Of a stretch of 64,000 bases of DNA, positions 45,616 through 55,138 are shown one piece after another. A program made the position numbers and the translations under genes. Below the pieces are notes generated by a model. It was not told the DNA's origin. It saw only the letters and a list, made by a program, of their open reading frames with translations, and did not search any database. The DNA is taken from positions 1 through 64,000 of the forward strand of contig JALFOF010000009.1 in assembly GCA_022773825.1 (NCBI GenBank), given 5' to 3'. Positions within the stretch are counted from its first letter, which is position 1; each line of letters opens with the position of its first letter. This DNA is from Prevotella sp. GTDB lineage: Bacteria; Bacteroidota; Bacteroidia; Bacteroidales; Bacteroidaceae.

Positions 45616-45681
45616 TTTTATCAGTAACAGACAATAAATGCGTCAACTTTTCGCCCGATATAATTAATTAAGGTGCAAAAA

Positions 45682-45713
45682 TTTGGCTCTTTAGCGATTT
45701 TTTACTAACTTTG
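45682..45713 (+). promoter_or_regulatory. Bacteroidota-type promoter (TTTG-N20-TAACTTTG) upstream of purH
   Basis: TTTG 45682-45685; TAACTTTG 45706-45713. Confidence 0.75.
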
Positions 45714-45826
45714 CAGCCAAAACAGTTGTTCCGTTATCCTGCCGTTTCATTACGCGCTGGCGGCGCACAAGCATGGAGTCTGGGCAGCGGAACCACCAAA
45801 CCTCTAATATTTATCATATTACGACA

Positions 45827-46429
45827 ATGGCAGAAACAAAGAAAATCAAGACGGCTCTCGTAAGTGTCTTCCACAAAGACGGCCTTGACGAGTTGTTGAA
45901 GAAGTTGAACGAGGAGGGCGTGAAGTTCCTTTCCACGGGTGGAACACAGAAGTTTATAGAGTCTCTCGGCTTCGAGTGCGAGGCTGTTGAGAACGTTACC
46001 ACATACCCATCAATACTCGGCGGTCGCGTGAAGACGCTGCACCCGAAGATTTTTGGCGGCATACTCGGACGCAGAGAGCTGCAGGGTGACCTTGACCAGA
46101 TGGCGAAATACGAAATCCCGGAAATAGACCTCGTTATAGTGGACCTGTACCCCTTCGAGCAGACAGTGGCGAGCGGGGCAAGCGAGGCCGACATCATAGA
46201 GAAGATAGACATAGGCGGTATCTCGCTGATACGTGCCGGGGCGAAGAACTTCAAGGACGTGGTGATAGTGCCGTCAAAGGCAGAGTATGGCGTATTGCTC
46301 GACATACTCAACAAGAAAGGCGCGGAAACAAGCATAGAGGAACGCCGCGAGTTCGCTACACGCGCCTTCGGAGTAAGCTCACATTACGACACTGCCATCA
46401 ACGCATGGTTTGCAAAAACCGGTAAGTAA
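45827..46429 (+). CDS. purH: IMP cyclohydrolase (MGS-like) domain protein; PurH N-terminal domain only
   Basis: KTALVSVFHKDGLDELLKKLNEEGVKFLSTGGTQKFIESLG; GGRVKTLHPKIFGGIL; ends at HYDTAINAWFAKTGK with no AICAR formyltransferase domain. Confidence 0.9.
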   Translation: MAETKKIKTALVSVFHKDGLDELLKKLNEEGVKFLSTGGTQKFIESLGFECEAVENVTTYPSILGGRVKTLHPKIFGGILGRRELQGDLDQMAKYEIPEIDLVIVDLYPFEQTVASGASEADIIEKIDIGGISLIRAGAKNFKDVVIVPSKAEYGVLLDILNKKGAETSIEERREFATRAFGVSSHYDTAINAWFAKTGK

Positions 46430-46492
46430 ACAACCAAAGGCGGACGCGCAAAGAGCGCTGCCACGCCGTCATAACATCAGGATAGACAAATT

Positions 46493-47515
46493 ATGGGTTT
46501 CTTTTCCTTCGTACAAGAAATAGCCATTGACCTCGGAACGGCCAACACCATCATCATGTCCGGCGACAAAATAGTGGTGGACCAGCCCTCCGTAGTAGCG
46601 ATAGACCGTGACACCAACCAGATGATCGCGGTGGGTGAGCGTGCCAAAAGCATGTATGAGAAGACCAATGACCGCATCAAAACGGTGCGACCGCTGCGCG
46701 ATGGCGTCATAGCCGACTTCTCCGCCTGCGAGATGATGATGCGCGGACTAATCAAGATGGTGCATACAGGGCGTCATCTGTTCTCGCCTTCCCTCCGTAT
46801 GGTTATCGGAGTACCCTCCGGGTCCACCGAGGTGGAGCTGAGAGCAGTACGCGACTCCGCCGAGCACGCGGACGGACGCGACGTGTATCTCATCTTCGAG
46901 CCGATGGCGGCAGCCATAGGCATCGGCATAGATGTGGAGGCACCGGAAGGTAATATGATAGTGGATATCGGCGGAGGGTCCACCGAAATCGCCGTAATAT
47001 CACTCGGCGGCATCGTCAGCAACAACTCCATCCGCGTGGCAGGCGATGAGCTTACCGCCGACATACAGGAGTACATGGCTCGTCAGCACAACGTGAAAGT
47101 GTCTGAACGCATGGCGGAAAGAATAAAAATAAACGTTGGTTCCGCGCTTACCGACCTCGGCGACGAGGCTCCGCAGGACTATATAGTGCACGGTCCGAAC
47201 CGTATTACCGCGCTGCCGATGGAGGTTCCCGTGTGTTATCAGGAGATAGCGCACTGTATTGACAAAACGGTGGCAAAGGTGGAGAATGCCGTTCTCTCGG
47301 CTTTGGAGAACACACCGCCGGAGCTTTACGCCGACATTGTGAAGAACGGAATATACCTTAGCGGCGGCGGAGCACTGCTGCGAGGACTCGACAGGAGACT
47401 GCAAGCCAAGATAGGCATACCGTTCCACATTGCCGAAGACCCGCTACGCAGCGTGGCAAAGGGAGCCGGAGTGGCGCTGAAGAATATCGGCAACTTCTCC
47501 TTCCTGATGCGATAG
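46493..47515 (+). CDS. mreB: Rod shape-determining protein MreB
   Basis: EIAIDLGTANTIIMSGDKIVVDQPSVVAIDRD; VDIGGGSTEIAVISLGGIV. Confidence 0.97.
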   Translation: MGFFSFVQEIAIDLGTANTIIMSGDKIVVDQPSVVAIDRDTNQMIAVGERAKSMYEKTNDRIKTVRPLRDGVIADFSACEMMMRGLIKMVHTGRHLFSPSLRMVIGVPSGSTEVELRAVRDSAEHADGRDVYLIFEPMAAAIGIGIDVEAPEGNMIVDIGGGSTEIAVISLGGIVSNNSIRVAGDELTADIQEYMARQHNVKVSERMAERIKINVGSALTDLGDEAPQDYIVHGPNRITALPMEVPVCYQEIAHCIDKTVAKVENAVLSALENTPPELYADIVKNGIYLSGGGALLRGLDRRLQAKIGIPFHIAEDPLRSVAKGAGVALKNIGNFSFLMR

Positions 47516-47543
47516 CGCGGTCATCCATAACCAAACACCACGG

Positions 47544-47644
47544 ATTGAGGACTGAAGAATGTGGTTACCAGTAGCAAGTCAGGGCGGGACGGCAACGAAA
47601 CGTGCCAGCCATAAAGCCGGTAACCAGACTCTTCAGTTCTCAAT
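47544..47644. repeat. Long imperfect inverted repeat/hairpin between mreB and mreC (26-nt arms, 49-nt loop)
   Basis: Left ATTGAGGACTGAAGAATGTGGTTACC, right GGTAACCAGACTCTTCAGTTCTCAAT; 23/26 complementary. Confidence 0.9.
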
Positions 47645-47674
47645 TACTGATTGTTGACACCCACATCCCACAGC

Positions 47675-48532
47675 ATGCGCAACCTCATTGACTTCATATT
47701 ATCACACTACCATTGGTTCATCTTCATCGCATTGGAGGCGGTGAGCATAGTCCTGCTGTTCAATTACAACAGCTATCAGGGCTCTGTATGGGTGTCAAGC
47801 GCCAACAGTATGGCAGGGCTGGTGTACGAAGGCGAGGCAAAGATACAGTCATTCTTCTCCCTTACGAGGCTCAACGAGCAGCTCTCGCGCCGCAATGTCT
47901 ATCTGGAGCAGCAGGTAAAGGAGCTCTCTGCCGCCTTGGAGCGTGACGGTATGGACTCCACAACGCTGTCAGCACTGAGCAATCCCACACCCTACAAGCT
48001 GATACCGGCGCAGGTTGTGTCAAACACCGTGCACAAAAAGGACAACCTTATGACCATAAACAAGGGCGAGGCAGACGGCGTTCGCAAGGACATGGGCGTC
48101 GTATCAGGGCATGGAGTGGTAGGCATAGTGTATATGGCGGGCAGGCATTACTCCGTGGTGATACCGGCATTGTCGAGCCAGTCCAGCATAAGTTGCAAGA
48201 TAGAGCGCCGCGGTTACTTCGGATACCTGCACTGGGAGGGCGGATATAGCAACCTCGCTTACGTCGATGACATACCCCGCCATGCGCGATTTAAGCTCTA
48301 TGAGCGCGTGGTGACATCGGGTTACTCCTCCGTTTTCCCCGAGGGCGTGGCCGTAGGCAAGATACTTCACGTGTATAACTCCAGCGACGGCGTGTCGTAC
48401 CGGCTGCAAGTGCAGCTATATACCGACTTCGCCAACCTGCGCGACGTGTACGTTGTTGACAATAGCGCTATGCGTGAGCAGCTCGACGTGCTTCGCGCGG
48501 CGCAGGATTCTCTATACAAAAGCAAGAACTAA
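47675..48532 (+). CDS. mreC: Rod shape-determining protein MreC
   Basis: MRNLIDFILSHYHWFIFIALEAVSIVLLF; NKGEADGVRKDMGVVSGHGVVGIVY. Confidence 0.93.
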   Translation: MRNLIDFILSHYHWFIFIALEAVSIVLLFNYNSYQGSVWVSSANSMAGLVYEGEAKIQSFFSLTRLNEQLSRRNVYLEQQVKELSAALERDGMDSTTLSALSNPTPYKLIPAQVVSNTVHKKDNLMTINKGEADGVRKDMGVVSGHGVVGIVYMAGRHYSVVIPALSSQSSISCKIERRGYFGYLHWEGGYSNLAYVDDIPRHARFKLYERVVTSGYSSVFPEGVAVGKILHVYNSSDGVSYRLQVQLYTDFANLRDVYVVDNSAMREQLDVLRAAQDSLYKSKN

Positions 48533-48548
48533 CCAACACACTGGTCTC

Positions 48549-49034
48549 ATGCGATACGCCCTACTCATCATAGCTTTCAGTCTGGTGCAGGCGCTGTTCC
48601 TGAACCATATCCACATCTTCGGTGTGGCAACGCCGTTGCTTTACGTATATCTGCCACTGCTGTTCCAGCGTGGTTACCCTCGCTGGGCGCAGTTATTGCT
48701 ATGTTTTTGCATGGGCCTGGCGGTGGATATGTTTACCAACACGCCGGGACTGGCAGCCGCTTCCCTCACCTTCGTGGGCTTCTTGCAGCCCTACCTCCTT
48801 GAGTTGTATCTCAAAAAGGAAGACGACCCCGCCTTCAGACCCTCAGTCTCAACCATGGGTTTCGGCAAATACCTTTCTTACGCCTTCTTTCTTACGCTAT
48901 GCTATTGCATCGTTTTCTTCTCGCTTGAGGCGTTTTCCTTCGTCCATTGGCTGCTGTGGGTGGAGAGTATTGCAGGCAGCCTTATTCTCACATTAGTCTT
49001 AATCCTCACCATTGACAGCCTCCGCAGGTCATGA
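48549..49034 (+). CDS. mreD: Rod shape-determining protein MreD
   Basis: Hydrophobic 161 aa protein between mreC and mrdA; MRYALLIIAFSLVQALFLNHIHIFG. Confidence 0.88.
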   Translation: MRYALLIIAFSLVQALFLNHIHIFGVATPLLYVYLPLLFQRGYPRWAQLLLCFCMGLAVDMFTNTPGLAAASLTFVGFLQPYLLELYLKKEDDPAFRPSVSTMGFGKYLSYAFFLTLCYCIVFFSLEAFSFVHWLLWVESIAGSLILTLVLILTIDSLRRS

Positions 49035-50878
49035 CATCAGAGCTTTCAAATAGGCGGCACGTCATTAGTGGCATAGCGATACTTATCGTTGTGATATATA
49101 TCGTGCGCCTATTCATGCTCCAAATCATGAGCGACGACTACCGCAAGAGTGCCGACTCCAATGCCTTCTTAAAGAAAGTGGAGTATCCGGCGCGTGGTGT
49201 CATCTACGACCGCAATAAGAAGCTGCTGGTATATAACCAACCGTCTTACGACATCATGGTGGTTATGAACGAGACGAAGGGCCGCATAGACACGTTGGAG
49301 CTGTGTGATGCCCTCGGCATAACGCGCGAATACTTCGACAAACGCATGGCGGACATAAAGGACCGCAACAAGAACCCCGGTTACTCGCGCTTCACCCAGC
49401 AGGTGTTTATGACCCAACTCGACGAGATGGACTTCTCCGTCTTCCGCGAAAAGCTGTTCCGCTTCCCCGGTTTCTACATACAACGGCGCACCATACGCCA
49501 GTACCAGTACCCCTACGCGGCGCACGTTCTCGGCGACGTGGCGGAGGTGTCGCAGGGTGACATCGAGGACGACGACTACTATATGCGCGGCGACTACATC
49601 GGCAAGCTCGGCGTGGAGCGTTACTATGAGAAGCAACTGCGTGGCGTTAAGGGAATGCAGATACTGCTGCGCGATGCCCGTGGTCGCATCAAGGGCCGCT
49701 ACCAGAACGGCAAGCTCGACAGGAAACCCGTGGCAGGAAAGGCCCTCACCCTCTCCATCGACGTGGAGCTGCAAGCCCTTGGCGAGCGACTTATGGAGGG
49801 AAAGATAGGCAGTATCGTGGCGATAGAGCCCGCCACGGGCGAGGTACTGTGCATGGTGTCCTCGCCAACTTATGACCCTCGCATCATGGTGGGACGCAAG
49901 CGTGGCAAGAACCACCTCGCCTTGCAGCGCAACAGCTGGAAACCGCTGCTCAACCGCAGCATCATGGGACAGTATCCGCCGGGCTCCACCTTCAAGACCA
50001 GTCAGGCATTGACATTCCTTACCGAAGGCATTGTAACGCCGCAGACCGCCTTTCCATGTTATCACGGCTTCTTTTACCGCGGACTGCACGTGGGATGCCA
50101 CGGTCACAGCTCTCCCATCGCGATGGTGGATGCCCTCTCCACCTCCTGCAACGCCTACTTCTGCTGGGGACTGTACTACATGATAGGCAACCGTAGCAAG
50201 TACGGTAAGCCACTGATTGCCATGAACCGCTGGCGCGACTACATGGTCTCCATGGGCTTCGGCTACAGGCTCGGCATCGACCTGCCAGGCGAAAAGCGCG
50301 GACTGATACCCAACGGCGACTATTATGACAATGCTTACAAAGGCTCGTGGAACGGACTTACCATCATCTCCATATCCATAGGACAGGGTGAGGTAAACCT
50401 CACACCCCTGCAGATAGCCAACCTCGGGGCGACGATAGCCAACCGCGGATACTATATAACGCCGCACGTGGTGAAGCAGGTGGAGGGCGAACCGCTCGAC
50501 AGCGCGTTCACCACCAGGCACTACACCCTCGCCTCACGGCAGTCATACGACTGGGTCGTGGCGGGAATGCGCTCCTCCGTGGTGAAGGGTACGTGCCGCG
50601 CCGCCAATCGTGCCGACTACCTCGTATGCGGAAAGACGGGTACGGCGCAGAACCGCGGGCAGGACCACTCCGTCTTCATGGGCTTCGCGCCGATGGATAA
50701 CCCCAAGATTGCCATAGCGGTGTACGTGGAGAACGGCGGCTTCGGCGCCGACTACGGTGTGCCTATCGGTGCCTTGATGATGGAGAAATACATCAACGGC
50801 AAGCTGTCGGCAGACTCCGAGCGGCGTGCTGACGACTTCCAGAAGCGACGGATAGCTTACGGTGCGCATAACAGATAG
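49031..50878 (+). CDS. mrdA: Penicillin-binding protein 2
   Basis: QYPPGSTFKTSQALTFL (SxxK), STSCNAYF (SxN), KTGTAQN (KTG). Confidence 0.96.
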   Translation: MTSELSNRRHVISGIAILIVVIYIVRLFMLQIMSDDYRKSADSNAFLKKVEYPARGVIYDRNKKLLVYNQPSYDIMVVMNETKGRIDTLELCDALGITREYFDKRMADIKDRNKNPGYSRFTQQVFMTQLDEMDFSVFREKLFRFPGFYIQRRTIRQYQYPYAAHVLGDVAEVSQGDIEDDDYYMRGDYIGKLGVERYYEKQLRGVKGMQILLRDARGRIKGRYQNGKLDRKPVAGKALTLSIDVELQALGERLMEGKIGSIVAIEPATGEVLCMVSSPTYDPRIMVGRKRGKNHLALQRNSWKPLLNRSIMGQYPPGSTFKTSQALTFLTEGIVTPQTAFPCYHGFFYRGLHVGCHGHSSPIAMVDALSTSCNAYFCWGLYYMIGNRSKYGKPLIAMNRWRDYMVSMGFGYRLGIDLPGEKRGLIPNGDYYDNAYKGSWNGLTIISISIGQGEVNLTPLQIANLGATIANRGYYITPHVVKQVEGEPLDSAFTTRHYTLASRQSYDWVVAGMRSSVVKGTCRAANRADYLVCGKTGTAQNRGQDHSVFMGFAPMDNPKIAIAVYVENGGFGADYGVPIGALMMEKYINGKLSADSERRADDFQKRRIAYGAHNR

Positions 50879-50895
50879 GACGCAACGCACCGTAT

Positions 50896-50996
50896 TGCTA
50901 TGAGCCCCTTACAGGGGCGTGGCGGGAAAAGACCGTGAACTCAGACAGGGGCAAGCCCCTATCCTATGATATATGCCCCTTACAGGGGCGCGAATT
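50896..50996. repeat. GC-rich interspersed repeat (CCCCTTACAGGGGCG x2 around CAGGGGCAAGCCCCTAT)
   Basis: gccccttacaggggcgtggcgg ... caggggcaagcccctatcctatgatatatgccccttacaggggcg. Confidence 0.85.
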
Positions 50997-51066
50997 TACC
51001 ATTTCTTGCATCATCTGTCCCTGCTATGGCATTTGCTTGATAATGTGACGGTTAGGTGCTATGAAA

Positions 51067-51173
51067 ACAATGCCGTTGCTATTACGCCGCTAAATGGCTG
51101 CCATTACGGCGTAAAAGCATAGTGATTACATGACCAAAGCATAGCTATTGCGACGCAATAGCTATGCTTTGGT
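51067..51173. repeat. 22-bp-period palindromic repeat array 5 (3 clear units plus 2 degenerate)
   Basis: ACAATGCCGTTGCTATTAC|GCC|GCTAAATGGCTGCCATTAC|GGC|GTAAAAGCATAGTGATTAC|ATG|ACCAAAGCATAGCTATTGC|GAC|GCAATAGCTATGCTTTGGT. Confidence 0.93.
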
Positions 51174-51337
51174 GTATATACCGGAATGTACCATCGCCGG
51201 GTGGGGGGCTGACAACCTCGGCGTGCCTGCCGTTTGCTTCGCCGTCACCGTTGCTGTTATGGCGTCGCCGCATATTGTTAGCCGCGTTGGGTGAGGCGAC
51301 AAGGGCGCACTGTGGGGAGGGAACAGAAGTGCGGGAA

Positions 51338-51380
51338 TAAAAAAACGCGGGAGAAGCAAGTGCTCCTCCCGCGATTTTTT
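51338..51380. terminator. Terminator of tRNA-Gln (bidirectional)
   Basis: AAAAAACGCGGGAG...CTCCTCCCGCGATTTTTT. Confidence 0.88.
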
Positions 51381-51384
51381 GATG

Positions 51385-51455
51385 TTGTCGTACGCGGACT
51401 CGAACCACGACAAACAGAACCAAAACCTGTTGTGCTACCATTACACCATACGACA
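51385..51455 (-). tRNA. tRNA-Gln (anticodon TTG)
   Basis: Reverse complement TGTCGTATGGTGTAATGGTAGCACAACAGGTTTTGGTTCTGTTTGTCGTGGTTCGAGTCCGCGTACGACA folds as a cloverleaf, loop TTTTGGT. Confidence 0.92.
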
Positions 51456-51505
51456 ATCATCTGTTGTTATGACTTCCGCACGGCGTATGCCGCCGAAAGC
51501 GTTTG

Positions 51506-51537
51506 CAAAGTTAGTGAGAATTTCTTATATCACCAAA
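51506..51537 (-). promoter_or_regulatory. Bacteroidota-type promoter for tRNA-Gln (minus strand TTTG-N20-TAACTTTG)
   Basis: Reverse complement reads TTTGGTGATATAAGAAATTCTCACTAACTTTG. Confidence 0.75.
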
Positions 51538-51608
51538 TATTTCGGCGTTTTTTTTGACTCCCAATAACTAAATAATCGCCTTTTCCTTGAATTGCGCGGC
51601 GACAGGCA

Positions 51609-52907
51609 TTACTTCACTGTCACGAGGAAGTAGTTTTTCTTTCCGCGCTGTGCCAGGATGTATTTTCCGCCTATCAGGTCGGTGGAAGTCACGGGGCGGT
51701 TCTGGTCTGTCAGCTTTTCTTTGTTGAGCGACACGCCTCCTCCCTGTACCATCTTGCGCATTTCGCCCTTTGAGGGGAACACCTTGCAGTCGTCGGCGGT
51801 GAAGAACTCTATCGCCGGCTGCCCGAGACGGTCTGCCGGGACGGTGAAGGTTTCCACGCCTTCGAACACATCAAGGAAGGTCTGCTCGTCGAGTTTCTCA
51901 AGGCTTTCCTTGGTGCTCTTGCCGAAAAGGATGCCGCTTGCCTCCACGGCCATGTCGTAGTCGGCCTGCGAATGTACCATCACCGTGACCTCCTGGGCGA
52001 GCCTCTTTTGCAGGATGCGGCGGCCGGGGTCTTGCTTGTGCTCCTCCACGAGGGCGTCAATGGTCTCTTTCTCAAGCGAGGTGAATATCTTAATGTACTT
52101 CTCCGCGTCATCGTCGCTGACGTTAAGCCAGAACTGGTAGAACTTGTAAGGTGAGGTACGGTTGCGGTCAAGCCATATATTTCCGCTCTCGGTCTTGCCG
52201 AATTTCTTGCCGTCGGCCTTGGTAATGAGGGGGCAGGTGAGGGCGTACGCCTCCTTATCGTTGCCGAGGGTGCGGCGGATGAGCTCTGTTCCCGTGGTCA
52301 TGTTGCCCCACTGGTCGTTGCCTCCGAGCTGCATCTTGCAGTTCTTTGTCTGGAAGAGGTGGAGGAAGTCGTAGCCCTGAAGCAGCTGGTAGGTGAATTC
52401 CGTGAATGAAAGACCGTCGCGGGCGGTGCCGTTGAGGCGCTGTTGCACGGAGTCTTTTGCCATCATGTAGTTCACTGTGATATGCTTTCCGACGGTACGG
52501 GCGAAGTCTAAGAAGGTGAAATCCTTCATCCAGTCGTAGTTGTTGACCATCTCGGCGGCGTTAGGACCTTCTGCTTCGAAGTCAAGGAACTTGGCAACCT
52601 GCGCCTTTATGCACTCTTGGTTGTGGTAAAGTGTCTCCGTGTCGAGCAGGTTACGCTCCTGAGACTTGCCTGAGGGGTCGCCAATCATGCCCGTGGCACC
52701 ACCCACGAGGATGATGGGTTTATGTCCGCAGCGCTGCAAGTGGCGCAACATCATGATGCCGCAGAGGTGTCCTATGTGCAGGGAATCGGCGGTAGGGTCG
52801 GTTCCGAGGTATGCGGTGACCATCTCCTTTTGCAGCAGTTCCTCTGCTCCCGGCATGACCTGTGCGAGCATACCGCGCCATTTCAGTTCTTCTATAAAGT
52901 TCTTCAT
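51609..52907 (-). CDS. tyrS: Tyrosyl-tRNA synthetase
   Basis: [70 protein letters not shown]. Confidence 0.96.
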   Translation of the reverse strand: MKNFIEELKWRGMLAQVMPGAEELLQKEMVTAYLGTDPTADSLHIGHLCGIMMLRHLQRCGHKPIILVGGATGMIGDPSGKSQERNLLDTETLYHNQECIKAQVAKFLDFEAEGPNAAEMVNNYDWMKDFTFLDFARTVGKHITVNYMMAKDSVQQRLNGTARDGLSFTEFTYQLLQGYDFLHLFQTKNCKMQLGGNDQWGNMTTGTELIRRTLGNDKEAYALTCPLITKADGKKFGKTESGNIWLDRNRTSPYKFYQFWLNVSDDDAEKYIKIFTSLEKETIDALVEEHKQDPGRRILQKRLAQEVTVMVHSQADYDMAVEASGILFGKSTKESLEKLDEQTFLDVFEGVETFTVPADRLGQPAIEFFTADDCKVFPSKGEMRKMVQGGGVSLNKEKLTDQNRPVTSTDLIGGKYILAQRGKKNYFLVTVK

Positions 52908-52959
52908 CGTTGTATTGTTTGTTTTTCTATGTCGGGTTTGTAATGCCTTTGCCGCGTGT

Positions 52960-53181
52960 TCACGGCACGGGGTCATAGCCGGAGCCGCCCCATGGGTGGC
53001 ATCTCAGCAGGCGTTTCAGCGCCAGCCACAGTCCTTTCAGCGGCCCGTGCTTCGTTATTGCCTGGCGTGCGTACTCTGAACAGGTTGGTGCGAAGCGGCA
53101 GGAGGGCGGCGTAAAGGGGCTGATGCACCTCTGATAGAAGAGTATCGGCAGCAGCAACAGTGTGGTAATCAGTCTGCGCAT
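52960..53181 (-). CDS. yidD: Membrane protein insertion efficiency factor YidD
   Basis: [32 protein letters not shown]. Confidence 0.95.
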   Translation of the reverse strand: MRRLITTLLLLPILFYQRCISPFTPPSCRFAPTCSEYARQAITKHGPLKGLWLALKRLLRCHPWGGSGYDPVP

Positions 53182-53549
53182 AGGCTCTCTGAGGCTCTCT
53201 TCAGCAGGTTGCGGACCTTTGCCGCGACCTTCTCCGTGGTGTGATGACGGCTGTCCAGCCAGATGAATGCCATGACAGCGCTGGTGCCGGCGGGCGTGGT
53301 GAGCAGGTGTTTGTTGGTTCTGTACGCCTCGCGCACTTGCCTTTTGACGCGGTTTCTATCTACGGCGTGCCTGAAATTACGCTTCGGCACCGAGATGAGC
53401 AGTTGGTTCTCCCCGCCCTCCACGGTGCATATCACGAGTCGCAGGGGGTATGCCGCGAACGATTTGCTGCCGCCAGGCTGGAACAACCTGTCGATGAGCA
53501 GTCGGCTGCAGAGTCTCTGTGACTTTGGCAAAGCGTTTTTTTTGTCCAT
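53169..53549 (-). CDS. rnpA: Ribonuclease P protein component
   Basis: [32 protein letters not shown]. Confidence 0.92.
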   Translation of the reverse strand: MDKKNALPKSQRLCSRLLIDRLFQPGGSKSFAAYPLRLVICTVEGGENQLLISVPKRNFRHAVDRNRVKRQVREAYRTNKHLLTTPAGTSAVMAFIWLDSRHHTTEKVAAKVRNLLKRASESLCAD

Positions 53550-53590
53550 GGATAGCTTGTCTTTTGCCCTGTCGTTCCTTTTCTTTTGCC

Positions 53591-54340
53591 TTATTCTTCC
53601 TCCTCTTGCAGGAAGTGCCTTAGTGCTCCTGTCATTGAGGGATACCTCTCAGTGGGTGCTTCGAGGGCAAGGCTCAGTCCCATTTCTCTTACTGCTTTTG
53701 CCGTAGCGGGGCCGAAAGTGGCTATCTTTATGTCACCGGGCTTCATGTCAGGGAAGTCCTCATGCAGTGCTTTTATGCCGGCAGGAGAGAAGAATATCGC
53801 CATGTCGTAGTCGAAATTCTTTTTCTCTTCCTCGGTGAAGTTGTTGCTCACCGTGCGGTACATCACACATTCCTTGTGCTTGAGGTCCTTGGAATCCAGC
53901 AGTTTCGTTATGGTATCGTTCGCCACATCGCTCATTGGCACGAGGTATTTCTCCGTCTTGTGCTTCGTCATGGCGGGCAACAGGTCGTCTATCTTGCCCG
54001 TTTCGCCGAAGAATATCTTGCGTTTACGGTATGGAGCGTACTTCTGTATGTAGAGTGCTATGGTCTCTGTGACGCAGAAGTACTTTGTGGTCTCGGGCAT
54101 GGTGATGCGCATTTCCTTTGTCAACTGGAAGAAATGGTCTATCGCATGGCGTGAGGTGAACACGATAGCGGTATAGTCCGGGATGTTGACCTTTTGCTTT
54201 CGGAACTCTTGTTGCGTCATTCCTTCGACCTTGATGAATGGTCTGAACACTAATTCTACGTCGAAGTCACGCGCTATGTCATAGTAGGGCGACTTGTCGC
54301 TGGTGGGTTTTGGCTGTGATACCAGAATCTTTTTTACCAT
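53591..54340 (-). CDS. hemD: Uroporphyrinogen-III synthase-family protein
   Basis: MVKKILVSQPKPTSDKSPYYDIARDFDVELVFRPFIKVEGM; AIVFTSRHAIDHFF; KIATFGPATAKAVREMG. Confidence 0.88.
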   Translation of the reverse strand: MVKKILVSQPKPTSDKSPYYDIARDFDVELVFRPFIKVEGMTQQEFRKQKVNIPDYTAIVFTSRHAIDHFFQLTKEMRITMPETTKYFCVTETIALYIQKYAPYRKRKIFFGETGKIDDLLPAMTKHKTEKYLVPMSDVANDTITKLLDSKDLKHKECVMYRTVSNNFTEEEKKNFDYDMAIFFSPAGIKALHEDFPDMKPGDIKIATFGPATAKAVREMGLSLALEAPTERYPSMTGALRHFLQEEEE

Positions 54341-54350
54341 AGGTTTCTTC

Positions 54351-55130
54351 CTATATGTTTTGTGTCAAATAGATAGCTACGACAAATATTATTCCTGTCA
54401 GTAAGGCGAGGGGCACGGCTTCCAGGGTGCAAAGGTACAAAAAAAACTGCAATATGGCGTTTTTCTTGCGGAAAAAGATGTTGTACGACTTGTAAAAGCG
54501 TAGTGCCAGCGTCGCTGCGAGCGTCACCGCGAGCAGCTTCAGTGTGGTTTCCGCGCTCAGTTGGAAGTAGATGTGCAGCAGGGTGAGCGGCAGTAGCAGC
54601 GCGCCTTGTACCGCCATGAGGTAGAGTCTCGATATGTTGTCGAGGTGTCTTTGGCGTTTTTCGAAGAACACTCCGTGTACTATCAGCATCAATAGCTCGC
54701 GTACGGTGTAGTATGCCGCGAAGATGGCGCAGAAGATGCCCAGTGTGGCGTAGTGTCCGAGCGTGTAGTCGCTGTTGGTGTAGTGCGCGGTGACGGAGTA
54801 GGCGAGTATGCCCAGCAGTATCACTCCTTGCAGGCAGAAATACGTTTGGTATTGCATCTCGTTGGCTGTCTCGCGCATTTCCGCCGAGTTCTCTCGTGGC
54901 ATGCGGAAAAGGTTCTTCGTCTGGAAGCGTATCAGGCGCCACGATTGTGCCATGGTAATCATGGAAACGATTATGCAGAGCATCAGCGCCATGGTCACGA
55001 GGCTGTCGTTTACCAGTGAGTAGGGCACGGGGTCGCCTGCCACGCCCAACCTTCCTGCGGGTATTTCTTCGTGGAAGAAGGGTGTGCCTTTGAAGTAAGA
55101 CTCCCTGTATATCGTGTCCCTGACAGTCAA
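54351..55130 (-). CDS. DUF4271-like membrane protein
   Basis: Polytopic 259 aa protein between hemD and metK; family name from memory of this conserved neighbourhood. Confidence 0.7.
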   Translation of the reverse strand: MTVRDTIYRESYFKGTPFFHEEIPAGRLGVAGDPVPYSLVNDSLVTMALMLCIIVSMITMAQSWRLIRFQTKNLFRMPRENSAEMRETANEMQYQTYFCLQGVILLGILAYSVTAHYTNSDYTLGHYATLGIFCAIFAAYYTVRELLMLIVHGVFFEKRQRHLDNISRLYLMAVQGALLLPLTLLHIYFQLSAETTLKLLAVTLAATLALRFYKSYNIFFRKKNAILQFFLYLCTLEAVPLALLTGIIFVVAIYLTQNI

Positions 55131-55138
55131 TTTCGTGT

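Noticed and set aside
49169-50521. 450-aa minus-strand ORF antisense to mrdA
   Set aside because: PBP2 on the plus strand has all catalytic motifs; the antisense product resembles no family.
54495-54515. GTAAAAGCGTAGTGCC within the DUF4271-like gene as a seventh repeat site
   Set aside because: Single half-match explained by codons of the CDS; no 22-bp neighbours.
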